Assembly: GCF_001897285.1 (NCBI RefSeq)
Contig: NZ_MKSM01000081.1
Coordinates: 1-48,451 of the forward strand
Source of the DNA: Nitrobacter sp. 62-23
Lineage (GTDB): Bacteria > Pseudomonadota > Alphaproteobacteria > Rhizobiales > Xanthobacteraceae
Direction of reading: 5' to 3'
Length of the DNA: 48,451 nucleotides
The position numbers were made by a program, and so were the translations under genes. Below the pieces are notes generated by a model. It did no database searches, had not been told where the DNA came from, and worked only from the letters and a program-made list of their open reading frames with translations. Of the stretch, positions 26,716 through 35,931 are shown piece after piece (the stretch's first letter is position 1; each line of letters starts with the position of its first letter).

Positions 26716-29150
26716 GCCAATGTCTCCTTATTGGTGAGGCTGGGAATGAGATCGACCGCCCAGCCGACATCGCGGGCGTTGAGCCACGCTTCCAGAAAGC
26801 CGTCGCGGCCGTGCTCGGCGACGATGTTGGCAATCAGCGCCTGGTCGGACTTGGAAGACGCGGCGCAGAGTGCGAGGCCGACTTCGGACAGGCCCAGCTC
26901 GAACAGGCGGTTGCCACGCCGCGACTGGCAGTAATAATCCTGCTTGGGCGTTGCGCGCGCGAGGATTTCGATCTGGCGGTCGTTGAGGCCGAAGCGACGA
27001 TAGATGGCGGTGATCTGCGGCTCGATCGCCCGCTCGTTCGGCAACAGCAGCCGTGTCGGGCAGCTTTCGATGATCGCCGCCGCGATGGCCGAACTGGCGA
27101 TGTCGGACAGCGACTGCGTAGCGAAGATAACGGAGGTGTTCTTCTTGCGCAGCGTCTTGAGCCATTCGCGGAGCTGGCCGGCGAACCCCTCGTCGTCGAG
27201 CGCAAGCCAGCCCTCATCGATGATGAGCAGCGTCGGCCGCCCATCGAGGCGATCGCCGATGCGATGAAAAAGATAAGCCAGCACCGCCGGCGCCGCGCCC
27301 GTGCCGACAAGCCCCTCGATCTCGAACGCCTGGACGTCGGCGGAGCCGAGATATTCGGCTTCCGCGTCGAGCAGCCGGCCGTAAGCACCGCCGACGCAGT
27401 AGGGCCGAAGGGCTTGCTTCAGGCTGTTGGATTGCAACAGAACGCACAGCCCGGTGATGGTGCGTTCCTCGACCGGCGCCGTGCTCAGCGACGTCAGCGC
27501 CGTCCAGATATGCTCCTTGGCTTCCGGCGTGATGGTGACGCCTTCCCGCATGAGGATGGCGACGAGCCAATCCGCTGCCCAGGCCCGCTCATAGGTGTCG
27601 TGGATGCCGGCAAGCGGCTGGAGCGAGACGGAAGCGTCCGAGCCTTCGGTCAGGCCGCCACCGAGATCGTGCCAGTCACCGCCCATGGCGAGCGCGGCCG
27701 CCCGGATCGAGCCGCCGAAATCGAAGGCGAAGACCTGACTGCCCTCGTAGCGGCGGAACTGGAGCGCCATCAGCGCCAGCAGTACGGATTTGCCGCTGCC
27801 CGTTGGCCCAATGATGAGTGTGTGGCCGACATCGCCGACATGGAGGGAGAACCGGAACGGGGTTGAGCCTTCGGTTCTGCCATAGAGCAATGCGGGTGCA
27901 CGTAAGTGCTCGTCCCTCCCCTCGCCCGCCCACACGGCGCTGAGAGGGATCATGTGGGCGAGATTCAAGGTGCTGACCGGTGGCTGGCGGACGTTCGCGT
28001 ATGCGTGCCCCGGCAGAGAACCGAGCCACGCATCCACCGCGTTGACGGTCTCGGTCATGGCCGCGAAATCGTGGCCCTGGATGACCTTCTCGACCAGCCG
28101 CAGCTTCTCATCCGCAAGACGCACCTCTGTATCCCAGACCGTGATGGTCGCGGTGACGTAGGCCATGCCGGCGACATCTTGCCCAAGTTCCTGCAGGGCC
28201 ATATCGGCGTCCGCCGCCTTGTTCGCGGCGTCGGTGTCCACGAGCACGGATTGCTCGTTGGTCATCACTTCTTTCAGGATCGCGGCGATGCTCTTGCGCT
28301 TGGCGAACCACTGCCGCCTGATCCTGGTCAGCAGACGCGTCGCATCCGTCTTGTCCAGAAGGATCGCGCGCGTTGACCAGCGATACGGAAACGCCAGCCG
28401 GTTGAGATCGTCGAGGATGCCCGGCGTGGTCGCGGTCGGGAAACCGATGATGGTGAGGATGCGGAGACTCTGGTCGCCAAGCCGCGGCTCCAGCCCGCCG
28501 GTCAGCGGCTGATCGGCGAGCAGCGCGTCGAGATAGACCGGCGTCTCTGGAACGCGGACGCGATGGCGGCTCAATGAGACGCAGGAGTGCAGGTAGGTCA
28601 GCGTCTCGACGTCATCGAGCCAGGCGCATTCGGGCATGAAGCCATCGAGCAAGGCCAGCACCCGGTCGGTGCGATCGACGAACGCGCGCATCACCTCATG
28701 GGGATCGACGCCGGAGCGTTCGCGTCCTTCGTAGAGCCATGTCTCGGCGCGCGCGGCTTCCTCGGCCGGCGGCAGATAGAGGAAGGTGAGATAGTAGCTC
28801 GATACGAAATGCGCGCCCGCTTCCTCGAAATCGGCCTTGCGCTCGGCGTCGACCAGCGCGGACGCCGGATCGGGAAAGGTGCTGTTCGGATAGGTCGAAG
28901 CCTCATGCCGCTGGGCTTCGACGAAAATGCTCCAGCCGGAGCCGAGGCGGCGGAAGGCGTTGTTGATGCGGCCGGCGACGGCGACCAGCTCGGCCGCGAC
29001 GGCGGAATCCAGATCGGGACCGCGAAACCTGGCGCTGCGCTGGAAACTGCCGTCTTTATTAAGCACGACGCCGGGACCGACCAATGCCGCCCATGGCAGA
29101 TAATCGGCAAGACGCGAAGCGGTGCGGCGGTATTCGGCGAGGTTTATCAT
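26712..29150 (-). CDS. trbE: TrbE, VirB4-like secretion ATPase
   Basis: An 812-residue ATPase. N-terminal CagE/TrbE/VirB4 domain (MINLAEYRRTASRLADYLPW; WSIFVEAQRHEASTYPNSTF), Walker A GPTGSGKS at mid-protein, Walker B LLIIDEGWLAL, and a C-terminal segment IFATQSLSDIASS typical of VirB4. It powers pilus assembly and substrate transfer. ATG 29150 begins the family N-terminus; the open frame to 29291 overlaps trbD without similarity. Confidence 0.96.
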   Translation of the reverse strand: MINLAEYRRTASRLADYLPWAALVGPGVVLNKDGSFQRSARFRGPDLDSAVAAELVAVAGRINNAFRRLGSGWSIFVEAQRHEASTYPNSTFPDPASALVDAERKADFEEAGAHFVSSYYLTFLYLPPAEEAARAETWLYEGRERSGVDPHEVMRAFVDRTDRVLALLDGFMPECAWLDDVETLTYLHSCVSLSRHRVRVPETPVYLDALLADQPLTGGLEPRLGDQSLRILTIIGFPTATTPGILDDLNRLAFPYRWSTRAILLDKTDATRLLTRIRRQWFAKRKSIAAILKEVMTNEQSVLVDTDAANKAADADMALQELGQDVAGMAYVTATITVWDTEVRLADEKLRLVEKVIQGHDFAAMTETVNAVDAWLGSLPGHAYANVRQPPVSTLNLAHMIPLSAVWAGEGRDEHLRAPALLYGRTEGSTPFRFSLHVGDVGHTLIIGPTGSGKSVLLALMALQFRRYEGSQVFAFDFGGSIRAAALAMGGDWHDLGGGLTEGSDASVSLQPLAGIHDTYERAWAADWLVAILMREGVTITPEAKEHIWTALTSLSTAPVEERTITGLCVLLQSNSLKQALRPYCVGGAYGRLLDAEAEYLGSADVQAFEIEGLVGTGAAPAVLAYLFHRIGDRLDGRPTLLIIDEGWLALDDEGFAGQLREWLKTLRKKNTSVIFATQSLSDIASSAIAAAIIESCPTRLLLPNERAIEPQITAIYRRFGLNDRQIEILARATPKQDYYCQSRRGNRLFELGLSEVGLALCAASSKSDQALIANIVAEHGRDGFLEAWLNARDVGWAVDLIPSLTNKETLA

Positions 29151-29164
29151 GACGGGCGATTTCC

Positions 29165-29446
29165 TCAGACCGCCAGGAAAGCCGAAATGCGCAGATGCCG
29201 CCGCCCGACTTCCACGAACAGAGGATCGCGCTTCGCGGCCCACACGGCCGCGAAATGACCGATGGCCCATATCAGGAGCCCGACCAGCCACAGGCGCAGG
29301 CCGAGGCCGACCGCGCCGGCGAGCGTCCCGTTGAGGATCGCGATCGAGCGCGGCGCACCGCCGAGCATGATGTGCTCGGTGAGCGCGCGATGGACGGGAA
29401 TTGAGAACCCCGGCACGGCGTCAAGCTGCTCGAATGCGACGGCCAT
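29165..29446 (-). CDS. trbD: TrbD, VirB3-like protein
   Basis: A 93-residue protein with the family start (VPGFSIPVHRALTEHIMLGG) and two close membrane helices (SIAILNGTLAGAVGLGLRLW, LVGLLIWAIGHFAAVWAAK). VirB3-type proteins work with the VirB4 ATPase in pilus formation. ATG 29446 overlaps the trbC stop (TGATG); a GTG at 29449 is next to it. Confidence 0.93.
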   Translation of the reverse strand: MAVAFEQLDAVPGFSIPVHRALTEHIMLGGAPRSIAILNGTLAGAVGLGLRLWLVGLLIWAIGHFAAVWAAKRDPLFVEVGRRHLRISAFLAV

Positions 29447-29778
29447 CACACCAGCGCTCCGCCACCGAAGGAGAAAAACGACAGGAAGAAGCTCGATGCC
29501 GCAAAGGCAATGCTGAGACCGAACACGATCTGAATCAGCCGGCGGAATCCTCCGCTGCTGTCGCCGAACGCCAGCGTCAGCCCGGTCACGATGATGATGA
29601 TGACCGCGACGATCTTGGCGACCGGCCCCTCAACCGACTGGAGTATCTTTTCCAACGGCTGTTCCCATGGCATCGACGAGCCCGACGCGTGGGCGGCGGG
29701 CGTTACGATGATGGTGATGGCGAGTGTGGCGGCGATGGTCGCGATCATGCGATAGCCACGCGAGAGTGTGTGGATCAT
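29446..29778 (-). CDS. trbC: TrbC, conjugative pilin (VirB2-like)
   Basis: A 110-residue prepilin: signal sequence (MIATIAATLAITIIVTPAAHA), then a mature part SSMPWEQPLEKILQSVEGPV with two hydrophobic helices (VAVIIIIVTGLTLAFGDSSG and IQIVFGLSIAFAASSFFLSF). In RP4 the pilin is cyclised by the TraF peptidase, and a TraF homologue is at 45525. The gene overlaps trbB and trbD. Confidence 0.93.
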   Translation of the reverse strand: MIHTLSRGYRMIATIAATLAITIIVTPAAHASGSSMPWEQPLEKILQSVEGPVAKIVAVIIIIVTGLTLAFGDSSGGFRRLIQIVFGLSIAFAASSFFLSFFSFGGGALV

Positions 29779-30755
29779 TCTGGATCTCCATTTGAAGTAG
29801 CAGCAGGTGCGATGCGGTAGTCGCCGTCCGGCTCAAGCCCTTCGACGCGCGTGAGTTCGGCGAGCCGGCGCGCAGCGCCGCGGCCGGAGAGCACGGCAAT
29901 GAGATCGATGGTCTCCGCGATCAGCGCGCGCGGGACGGTGACGACGGCTTCCTGGATGAGCTGTTCAAGCCGGCGCAGCGCACCGATGGCGCTGCCGGCG
30001 TGAATGGTGCCTATGCCGCCGGGATGGCCGGTGCCCCACGCTTTGAGCAGGTCGAGGGCTTCCGCGCCGCGCACCTCGCCGATCGGGATACGGTCGGGGC
30101 GCAGGCGCAAGCTGGAGCGCACAAGATCGGAGAGCGTCGCCACGCCATCCCTGGTGCGCATGGAGACGAGGTTGTCCGCGCGGCATTGCAGTTCGCGGGT
30201 GTCCTCGATGAGGACGACGCGATCGGCACTCTTTGCCACCTCGGCGAGCAGTGCATTGGTGAGCGTGGTTTTGCCCGTGCTGGTGCCGCCCGCGACAAGG
30301 ATGTTGGCGCGGGACGCGACGGCCGCGCGCAACGTCATAGCATGATCGGCGGTCATGATGCCGGCGGTCACGTAGTCGTCGAGCGTGAACACGGCGACGG
30401 CCGGCTTGCGGATGGCGAAGGCCGGCGCAGCCACGACCGGCGGCAACAGGCCCTCGAAGCGTTCGCCGGTCTCAGGCAGTTCGGCCGACACGCGTGGTGA
30501 ACGCGCATGCACCTCCGCACCGACATGGTGCGCAACCAGCCGCACGATGCGCTCGCCATCAGTGGCCGACATCGTCTCGCCGGTGTCAGTCAGACCCTCG
30601 GACAGCCGATCGATCCAGATGCGGCCATCGGGATTCAGCATCACCTCGACGACCGTGGGATCTTCGAGAAAGCGCGCGATCGCCGGCCCCAGCGCCGTGC
30701 GCAACATGCGTGCACCACGCGCGATCGCTTCCGGCTTGTTGTATGTGGCAGTCAT
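29775..30755 (-). CDS. trbB: TrbB, VirB11-like ATPase
   Basis: A 326-residue traffic ATPase, first gene of the trb operon. Visible motifs: [19 protein letters not shown] in the N-terminal domain, Walker [10 protein letters not shown], the Asp box [12 protein letters not shown], Walker [21 protein letters not shown], and the His box [12 protein letters not shown]. It forms a hexameric ring that drives assembly and substrate hand-off. The region upstream (30756-30942) holds the probable operon promoter and a 20-bp element also found before traG. Confidence 0.95.
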   Translation of the reverse strand: MTATYNKPEAIARGARMLRTALGPAIARFLEDPTVVEVMLNPDGRIWIDRLSEGLTDTGETMSATDGERIVRLVAHHVGAEVHARSPRVSAELPETGERFEGLLPPVVAAPAFAIRKPAVAVFTLDDYVTAGIMTADHAMTLRAAVASRANILVAGGTSTGKTTLTNALLAEVAKSADRVVLIEDTRELQCRADNLVSMRTRDGVATLSDLVRSSLRLRPDRIPIGEVRGAEALDLLKAWGTGHPGGIGTIHAGSAIGALRRLEQLIQEAVVTVPRALIAETIDLIAVLSGRGAARRLAELTRVEGLEPDGDYRIAPAATSNGDPE

Positions 30756-30869
30756 CCCGGCCCCGCTTCATCACGGGGCGCATCACAGAAGTCCCCGGAT
30801 GGGGATGACTAAAAGAGCCTGAAGTCGGGCTGATTCAACAAGTATCTCAGCGCGTGCGGAGATCGGCGG

Positions 30870-30889
30870 CTATCGGCGGCAAATAGGAC
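30870..30889 (-). promoter_or_regulatory. 20-bp repeated element upstream of trbB
   Basis: CTATCGGCGGCAAATAGGAC (plus strand), 115 bases before the trbB ATG, is identical to 34797-34816 upstream of traG. It contains the imperfect dyad CTAT-N9-ATAG, which fits the T-N11-A form of LysR-type binding sites. A partial tandem copy of its core (ATCGGCGGC) precedes it. It is probably a shared operator or promoter element for the transfer operons. Confidence 0.55.
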
Positions 30890-30942
30890 AGTCAGAGTCT
30901 TTCAGGGACGGCAGATCACTGTGGCACGGGAGACCCGGCAAA

Positions 30943-31572
30943 TCAGGCGTGGCCGATAAAGGGCTTCTGTCGCATGAAGCTGCTATTCTCCAGGCAGTCC
31001 AGAATAAATGCCTCCACTTCGGCGCGGGTGATGGAGCTAAGCTGCAATCCCGACGGGATGTCCGTGTAAACCTGAAACGGCCCTGACGCTGCGCGCGTTG
31101 AGAAGGGAGCCGGACGAATGATGGTCCAGTCCAGATCGCTCCGCTCGATCATGATCTCTTGCCGGTCCTTGTCGGCATAGCGATTGCGTGTGAACAGCGG
31201 GAAGGTGACGAAGTTGTAGAACCATCCACCGTGTCCTTTGGTGTTGCCTGCGCCGATTCCGGTAACGGCTATGAGACGTCTCACCCCGGTCGCCTGCATC
31301 GCGGATATCAGCACTTCGGTCGCAGCGGAAAACAGCGTGGTCTTGCCGATGCTACCGATGCCGACGCAAAAAACGACGGCATCGTGTCCGACGATGTTCT
31401 GTTGCAGGAATGCCCTGTCGGTCGGTAAGCCGGCAGCGACCTGTACTGCCGCCGTTTCCGTCACCTTTCCCGCCGTTCGGGTTTGCGCCGTCACGCGATG
31501 ACCACGCGACACGGCTTGTTGTAGCAGGCTGGAGCCTACCCCTCCCGATGCTCCGAGCACGAATAGCCGCAT
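30943..31572 (-). CDS. NAD(P)-binding NmrA/SDR-like protein
   Basis: A 209-residue Rossmann-fold protein with the dinucleotide motif MRLFVLGASGGVGSSLLQQA at the very N-terminus, the RLIAVTGIGAG strand, and the DWTIIRPAPFST segment of atypical short-chain dehydrogenases of the NAD(P)H-binding (NmrA-like) type. A YxxxK active site is not evident, so it may be a redox sensor rather than an enzyme. It sits between the tra regulatory genes and trbB in the same direction. It is not a usual trb operon member, so it is probably cargo. The LysR gene at 34882 may once have been its neighbour; this is inference. Confidence 0.8.
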   Translation of the reverse strand: MRLFVLGASGGVGSSLLQQAVSRGHRVTAQTRTAGKVTETAAVQVAAGLPTDRAFLQQNIVGHDAVVFCVGIGSIGKTTLFSAATEVLISAMQATGVRRLIAVTGIGAGNTKGHGGWFYNFVTFPLFTRNRYADKDRQEIMIERSDLDWTIIRPAPFSTRAASGPFQVYTDIPSGLQLSSITRAEVEAFILDCLENSSFMRQKPFIGHA

Positions 31573-31590
31573 GACAAAGTGCTCTCGTCA

Positions 31591-31992
31591 CTACGCCGAC
31601 TTGCGAGGACGCCCACCCTTTGCGCCGTTGGCGCGGGACGCGGCAGCCTTTGCCGGCGAGGTGGCGCGTCCAGCATGACCGGCCATCCAGGCTTTGGTAC
31701 CGAAAATGCCAGCCATCAGACCCGGCAAGGACAGGTCAACGTCCAGTTCTTCCCAATGCAGGCCGTAACCCCGGCCAAGGATTTCCACTGCGGCGAGTTG
31801 ATCGTCAGTGGCGGTCTCAAGCCCCTGCGCGAGATAAGGTGGAAAAGCGAAGGTGCAACCATTCTCCAGATCGACGATCACCCGGCTGGAGGTGCGATCG
31901 TATCGTGCGGCAGCAGCGCGCGGCTCATTGGCGTGCGCGACGCGGCCCCGCTTCAGCGCGGCGTCGATTGCGGCATCGGTCAAGTCAGCCAT
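31591..31992 (-). CDS. DUF2442 protein
   Basis: A 133-residue protein with the DUF2442 core (RTSSRVIVDLENGCTFAFPP, then LAAVEILGRGYGLHWEELD and SLPGLMAGIFG) and a basic Ala/Arg/Lys tail (GAKGGRPRKSA). Its ATG overlaps the end of the DUF4160 gene by eight bases. DUF4160 and DUF2442 genes often occur as a pair and have been proposed as a toxin-antitoxin-like module; DUF2442 would be the nucleic-acid-binding antitoxin. No activity can be deduced from the sequence itself. Confidence 0.8.
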   Translation of the reverse strand: MADLTDAAIDAALKRGRVAHANEPRAAAARYDRTSSRVIVDLENGCTFAFPPYLAQGLETATDDQLAAVEILGRGYGLHWEELDVDLSLPGLMAGIFGTKAWMAGHAGRATSPAKAAASRANGAKGGRPRKSA

Positions 31993-32224
31993 GTATCTCC
32001 CTCCATCGCACCAGAAACGCTTCGCTGTGCTCGATCACGACATCCATCGCGCGACGCACCTCGCTTCGCTTCATGTCCTCGGCCCAGACCAGTTCCGGCC
32101 TGCCATTGGGGTCGGTCAGGTTGATCTTGGCGTGGCCATCGCCAAACACATGCACATGGGCAGGCTCATGGTCGTCGGTGAAGATGACGATGCGGAACCC
32201 ATGCGCGCGGTAGATCGTGAGCAT
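31985..32224 (-). CDS. DUF4160 protein
   Basis: A 79-residue protein with the full DUF4160 pattern: YRAHGFRIVIFTDDHEPAHV (the conserved HEP-HVHV segment), FGDGHAKINL, and a C-terminal RRAMDVVIEHSEAFLVRWRE helix. It forms an overlapping pair with DUF2442. The pair lies between the transfer-control genes and trbB, so it may serve element maintenance. Confidence 0.82.
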   Translation of the reverse strand: MLTIYRAHGFRIVIFTDDHEPAHVHVFGDGHAKINLTDPNGRPELVWAEDMKRSEVRRAMDVVIEHSEAFLVRWREIHG

Positions 32225-32236
32225 GGAATAGATAAC

Positions 32237-32713
32237 CTATCGCGATGGGTTTTTCAAGGAGTCATCGGCCGCGCTCTCGCCAGCCGGAACATCCTGCGTA
32301 GATTGCGCCGGCATGTCCCGCGACAGTTCCTTGAGGAACCTGTCTCCCGTCGCCAGCCGCCGACCGAGGGTCTGCATGAAGCCCTCGAACCGTTCGGCTC
32401 CCTTTGCGCGGGCGGCAGCCTGTGCGCTCTCCGGCAGCGGCGGCGTGGAAGCAAGCCAGATGTGGACGAACAGCGAGACGGTCTCGCCCAGGATGGCGAG
32501 ATCTTCGTGGAGCGTGTCGATCTGGCGGCCGAGCCTGTCCAGCCGGCGTGACATCGCGGCTTCCAGTTTGTCGACGGAGTCGCCGGACAGGAAGGACGCA
32601 ACTGCAGCCTCGATGATGGCGGATTTCGACACCTGCCTGCGCAGCGACAGTGCTCCGACCCGCGCCAGCAACTCCGGGTCGAAATAGACGTTCATACGGG
32701 TGCGTGTCGTCAT
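32237..32713 (-). CDS. CopG-type ribbon-helix-helix regulator
   Basis: A 158-residue protein. Residues 1-45 form a ribbon-helix-helix DNA-binding motif (RMNVYFDPELLARVGALSLR, then SKSAIIEAAVASFL). The rest is a helical extension with a hydrophobic segment (TLHEDLAILGETVSLFVHIW). CopG proteins directly behind traG are standard in this ICE family and are thought to bind near oriT or control transfer. It starts nine bases after the traG stop. Confidence 0.88.
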   Translation of the reverse strand: MTTRTRMNVYFDPELLARVGALSLRRQVSKSAIIEAAVASFLSGDSVDKLEAAMSRRLDRLGRQIDTLHEDLAILGETVSLFVHIWLASTPPLPESAQAAARAKGAERFEGFMQTLGRRLATGDRFLKELSRDMPAQSTQDVPAGESAADDSLKNPSR

Positions 32714-32722
32714 GGTCGGACC

Positions 32723-34702
32723 TTAAAGTTCGATGCCATCGGCCGGGTCCAATGAGACTTGCCGCGCGACGATCCGCATCCGCTGGCGGATGGCGTGCGC
32801 CTTGGCGGCGTCGACATCGGGCTCATCGTCCAACAGGCCCAACTCCTGTTCGGGCGGTCGCGGCGGCGCGACGATGTCCTCATGCTCGGGCAATTCCGGC
32901 TCGCGACGGATGCCGGCATTGGCCGGGTCGCCCTCGACTCCGCCGGTCGGGAAAGGGGCCGTCGCATTCGCCGCGGCGACGACACGGCTCGACCAGTCGT
33001 CCGATGGCGGTTGTCTGGTGGCCGCCGGCTCCGGCGGGGTCAGAATGCGCTCCTTGAACCGCGCATCCTCGAAATACCGTGCCTTGGCGGCGCGGATTGG
33101 CGGCGTGCCCGCGACCATGACGATCTCGTCGGTCGGCGGGAGTTGCATTATTTCACCGGGCGTCAAAAGCGGCCGCGCGGTTTCCTGCCGCGACACCATG
33201 AGATGGCCGAGCCATGGCGCAAGCCTGTGTCCGGCATAGTTGGTGGAATCGCGCAACTCGGTCGCGGTGCCGAGCGCATCACTGACTCTCTTGGCGGTCC
33301 TTTCGTCGTTTGTGGCGAACGCGACCCTGACGTGGCAATTGTCAAGAATAGCGTTGTTCTGTCCGTAGGCGCGCTCGATCTGGTTGAGGCTCTGAGCGAT
33401 CAAGAAGCTCTTGAGACCGTAGCCAGCCATGAAAGCGAGCGCGGATTCGAAAAAATCCAGGCGGCCGAGCGCAGGAAACTCGTCGAGCATCAACAGCAGG
33501 CGATGGCGCGTGCCGGATGTTTTCAACTCTTCGGTCAGCCGTCGGCCGATCTGGTTGAGGATCAACCGGATGAGCGGCTTGGTGCGGTTGATGTCGGAAG
33601 GTGGGACAACGAGGTAAAGGCTGACGGGATCGCGGCTTCCGACAAGATCGGCAATGCGCCAGTCGCAGCGCGCCGTGACGCGCGCCACCACAGGATCGCG
33701 ATACAGACCCAGGAACGACATGGCGGTGGAGAGCACGCCCGACCGTTCGTTCTCGCTTTTGTTGAGCAACTCGCGGGCCGACGAGGCGATAACGGGATGG
33801 ACGCCGGCTTCTCCGAGATGCGGCGTGTCCATCATCGCGCGCAATGTCGCCTCCACTGGGCGGCGGGGATCGGACAAAAAGCTGGCGACGCCGGCCAGGG
33901 TCTTGTCCTTCTCCGCATAGAGGACATGCAGGATCGCGCCGACCAGCAGCGAATGGGATGTCTTTTCCCAATGATTCCGTTTGTCGAGACTGCCTTCGGG
34001 ATCGACGAGGATGTCCGCGATATTCTGCACGTCGCGCACTTCCCATTCGCCCTGCCGAACCTCCAGCAAGGGATTGTAGGCGGCGGACTTTGCGTTGGTC
34101 GGATCGAACAGCAGGACGCGGCCGTGCTTCGCCCGAAAGCCGGCCGTCAGCGTCCAGTTTTCTCCTTTTATGTCGTGGACGATGCAGCTTCCCGGCCAGG
34201 TCAGCAGCGTCGGCACCACGAGGCCGACGCCCTTGCCGCTGCGCGTCGGCGCGAAGCAAAGGACGTGCTCGGGACCGTCGTGTCTCAAATAGTCGCGCTC
34301 GTATCGGCCAAGCACGACGCCGTCGGGATCGAGCAACCCGGCGGCGCGGATTTCCTTGTCCTCCGCCCAGCGTGCCGAACCATAGGTCGCGATGTTGCGC
34401 GCTTCGCGTGCGCGCATGACCGACATCAGAATTGCGACAGCGATGGCGATGACGCCGCCCGATGCGGCAATAATGCCACCCTCAACAAAGATCGTTGGCG
34501 CATAGGCGTCGAACACGTACCACCACCAGAACAGCACAGGCGGATAGTAGACCGGCCAACCAGCCAGCTCGAACCATGGGCTACCGAGCTGCCCCTGAAA
34601 GCCGAGACGCCACGCGGTCCATTGCGTCGCCGCCCAGGTCGTCACCAGGACGATGATGAAGACGACAGCGATCTGACCCCAAAGGATTCGGCCTCCACGC
34701 AT
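32723..34702 (-). CDS. traG: TraG/VirD4 coupling protein
   Basis: A 659-residue type IV coupling protein: two N-terminal membrane helices (IAVVFIIVLVTTWAATQW; GGIIAASGGVIAIAVAILMS), Walker A FAPTRSGKGVGLVVPTL, Walker B LLLMLDEFPALGRLDFFE, and SFLIAQSLNQIERAYG. It recruits the relaxase-DNA complex to the Trb channel. ATG 34702 directly precedes the first membrane helix; the open frame to 34834 is not family-like. The 20-bp element shared with trbB lies ~95 bases upstream. Confidence 0.95.
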   Translation of the reverse strand: MRGGRILWGQIAVVFIIVLVTTWAATQWTAWRLGFQGQLGSPWFELAGWPVYYPPVLFWWWYVFDAYAPTIFVEGGIIAASGGVIAIAVAILMSVMRAREARNIATYGSARWAEDKEIRAAGLLDPDGVVLGRYERDYLRHDGPEHVLCFAPTRSGKGVGLVVPTLLTWPGSCIVHDIKGENWTLTAGFRAKHGRVLLFDPTNAKSAAYNPLLEVRQGEWEVRDVQNIADILVDPEGSLDKRNHWEKTSHSLLVGAILHVLYAEKDKTLAGVASFLSDPRRPVEATLRAMMDTPHLGEAGVHPVIASSARELLNKSENERSGVLSTAMSFLGLYRDPVVARVTARCDWRIADLVGSRDPVSLYLVVPPSDINRTKPLIRLILNQIGRRLTEELKTSGTRHRLLLMLDEFPALGRLDFFESALAFMAGYGLKSFLIAQSLNQIERAYGQNNAILDNCHVRVAFATNDERTAKRVSDALGTATELRDSTNYAGHRLAPWLGHLMVSRQETARPLLTPGEIMQLPPTDEIVMVAGTPPIRAAKARYFEDARFKERILTPPEPAATRQPPSDDWSSRVVAAANATAPFPTGGVEGDPANAGIRREPELPEHEDIVAPPRPPEQELGLLDDEPDVDAAKAHAIRQRMRIVARQVSLDPADGIEL

Positions 34703-34796
34703 ATTGGCTCCAATCGGCAAAGAGATGGAGCCGATCAGACAATAGGCGTTGGCGTGACAGGCAACAGGAAACATGATGCGGGAGGGCTGCCGGATA

Positions 34797-34816
34797 CTAT
34801 CGGCGGCAAATAGGAC
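34797..34816 (-). promoter_or_regulatory. 20-bp repeated element upstream of traG
   Basis: Identical to the element at 30870-30889 and at a similar distance from the following start codon (95 versus 115 bases). It lies between the LysR-type gene and traG. The dyad CTAT-N9-ATAG would suit LysR-type binding. Two exact 20-bp copies before the two transfer operons are unlikely by chance in non-coding DNA. Confidence 0.55.
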
Positions 34817-34881
34817 GGGTTGCGCCGACGGCACGTCTCGCTATGGAGGCTAGGGAAGACCGCGACGAAGCGCGCGGAGAC

Positions 34882-35850
34882 TCAGTCCGCCCTGCTCGTC
34901 CGGCTCATTTGGCCGGCGAGATCAAGCAAGTCTCTCAGCGCAGCGGCGTGGTTGAATGGCGACCAGACGGCCGAGAAGGCGACGGGCTCGGCTTCGTCGG
35001 AAATGGGCAGGAAGGTGACGCCGGGTATTTGTTGGAGCGCCACGGATGCACCGACGATGCTGACGCCAAATCCTTGCGCGACCATTTCCAGCAATGAGCA
35101 GCGTCCCACATCGAAACGCAGGATCGACGGCGCAGGCCGATGCCGGGCGAGGCGTAGAACAATATGGTCATGGGCTTGCGGGCCGATGCCTCCGTGGCGG
35201 ACAAGGAAGGTCTCATCCGCCAGAGCATCCCAGGTGACGGCGCGATGTTTCGAGAGGGAATGGTTCGCCGGCAGCACGACGAAAAGCGGTTCGGTCCACA
35301 TCTGCCGGGAATGGCAATCCGGCGGATCCGTTGCGCCGGCCACAAACGCCACGTCGATCCGGTCGGTACGAAGCTGCATCAAGGCATCGCGCGCCGTGCT
35401 CTCCGAGATCTCCACGTTGACGCCGGGATGATCATCCCGATATCGCGCGATCAGCCCTGCGAGGAAGCTGTGTGGGATCAACGCATAGGTGCTGACGCGG
35501 AGATGCCCCTGTTCGCCGCGCGTGAAGGCGCCCACCGTTTTCACGGCATGGTCGATCTGGTCAATGCCGGCGGCAATCTGCTCGACAAAATGCCGGCCTG
35601 CCTCTGTCAGCCGAACGCCTTTTGTGTTGCGCTCGAACAGAAGGATGCCGAGGTCGTCTTCCAGCGTTTTCACCCGCGTGCTGACGCTGCCCTGGCTGAC
35701 GCCGAGCGTGGTGGCCGCATGCCGGAAGCTCAGATGCTCCGCGACTGCGAGGACATAGATCAGGGAAACGAGCGGGAGACGTCCGCCAAGCGCCGGGGAG
35801 CGGCTGAGGCTGCTGCGTGCAAGTCTGTCGATGCCGGACGGACGACGCAT
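34882..35850 (-). CDS. LysR-family transcriptional regulator
   Basis: A 322-residue regulator with an N-terminal winged HTH (~28-85; AVAEHLSFRHAATTLGVSQG, then RVKTLEDDLGILLFERNTKG) and a full LysR substrate-binding domain (LRVSTYALIPHSFLAGLIAR; DVAFVAGATDPPD; EMVAQGFGVSIVGASVALQQ). The first ~25 residues exceed the usual family start, so translation may begin later. It is upstream of and co-directional with traG, with a LysR-type candidate site between them, so it may couple transfer to a small-molecule signal. Confidence 0.9.
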   Translation of the reverse strand: MRRPSGIDRLARSSLSRSPALGGRLPLVSLIYVLAVAEHLSFRHAATTLGVSQGSVSTRVKTLEDDLGILLFERNTKGVRLTEAGRHFVEQIAAGIDQIDHAVKTVGAFTRGEQGHLRVSTYALIPHSFLAGLIARYRDDHPGVNVEISESTARDALMQLRTDRIDVAFVAGATDPPDCHSRQMWTEPLFVVLPANHSLSKHRAVTWDALADETFLVRHGGIGPQAHDHIVLRLARHRPAPSILRFDVGRCSLLEMVAQGFGVSIVGASVALQQIPGVTFLPISDEAEPVAFSAVWSPFNHAAALRDLLDLAGQMSRTSRAD

Positions 35851-35931
35851 TGGGGCCGGTCCTTCACTGGACGGATATGCAATGACCTCGATGCGACCGT
35901 CTCACTTCGTTCGCCATTATCTGGACTTCCG

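Noticed and set aside
32759-34813. 684-codon open frame opposite traG
   Set aside because: It is the complement of traG in GC-rich DNA; its protein is Arg/Gly/Asp-rich with no family pattern, while the minus strand encodes a complete coupling protein.
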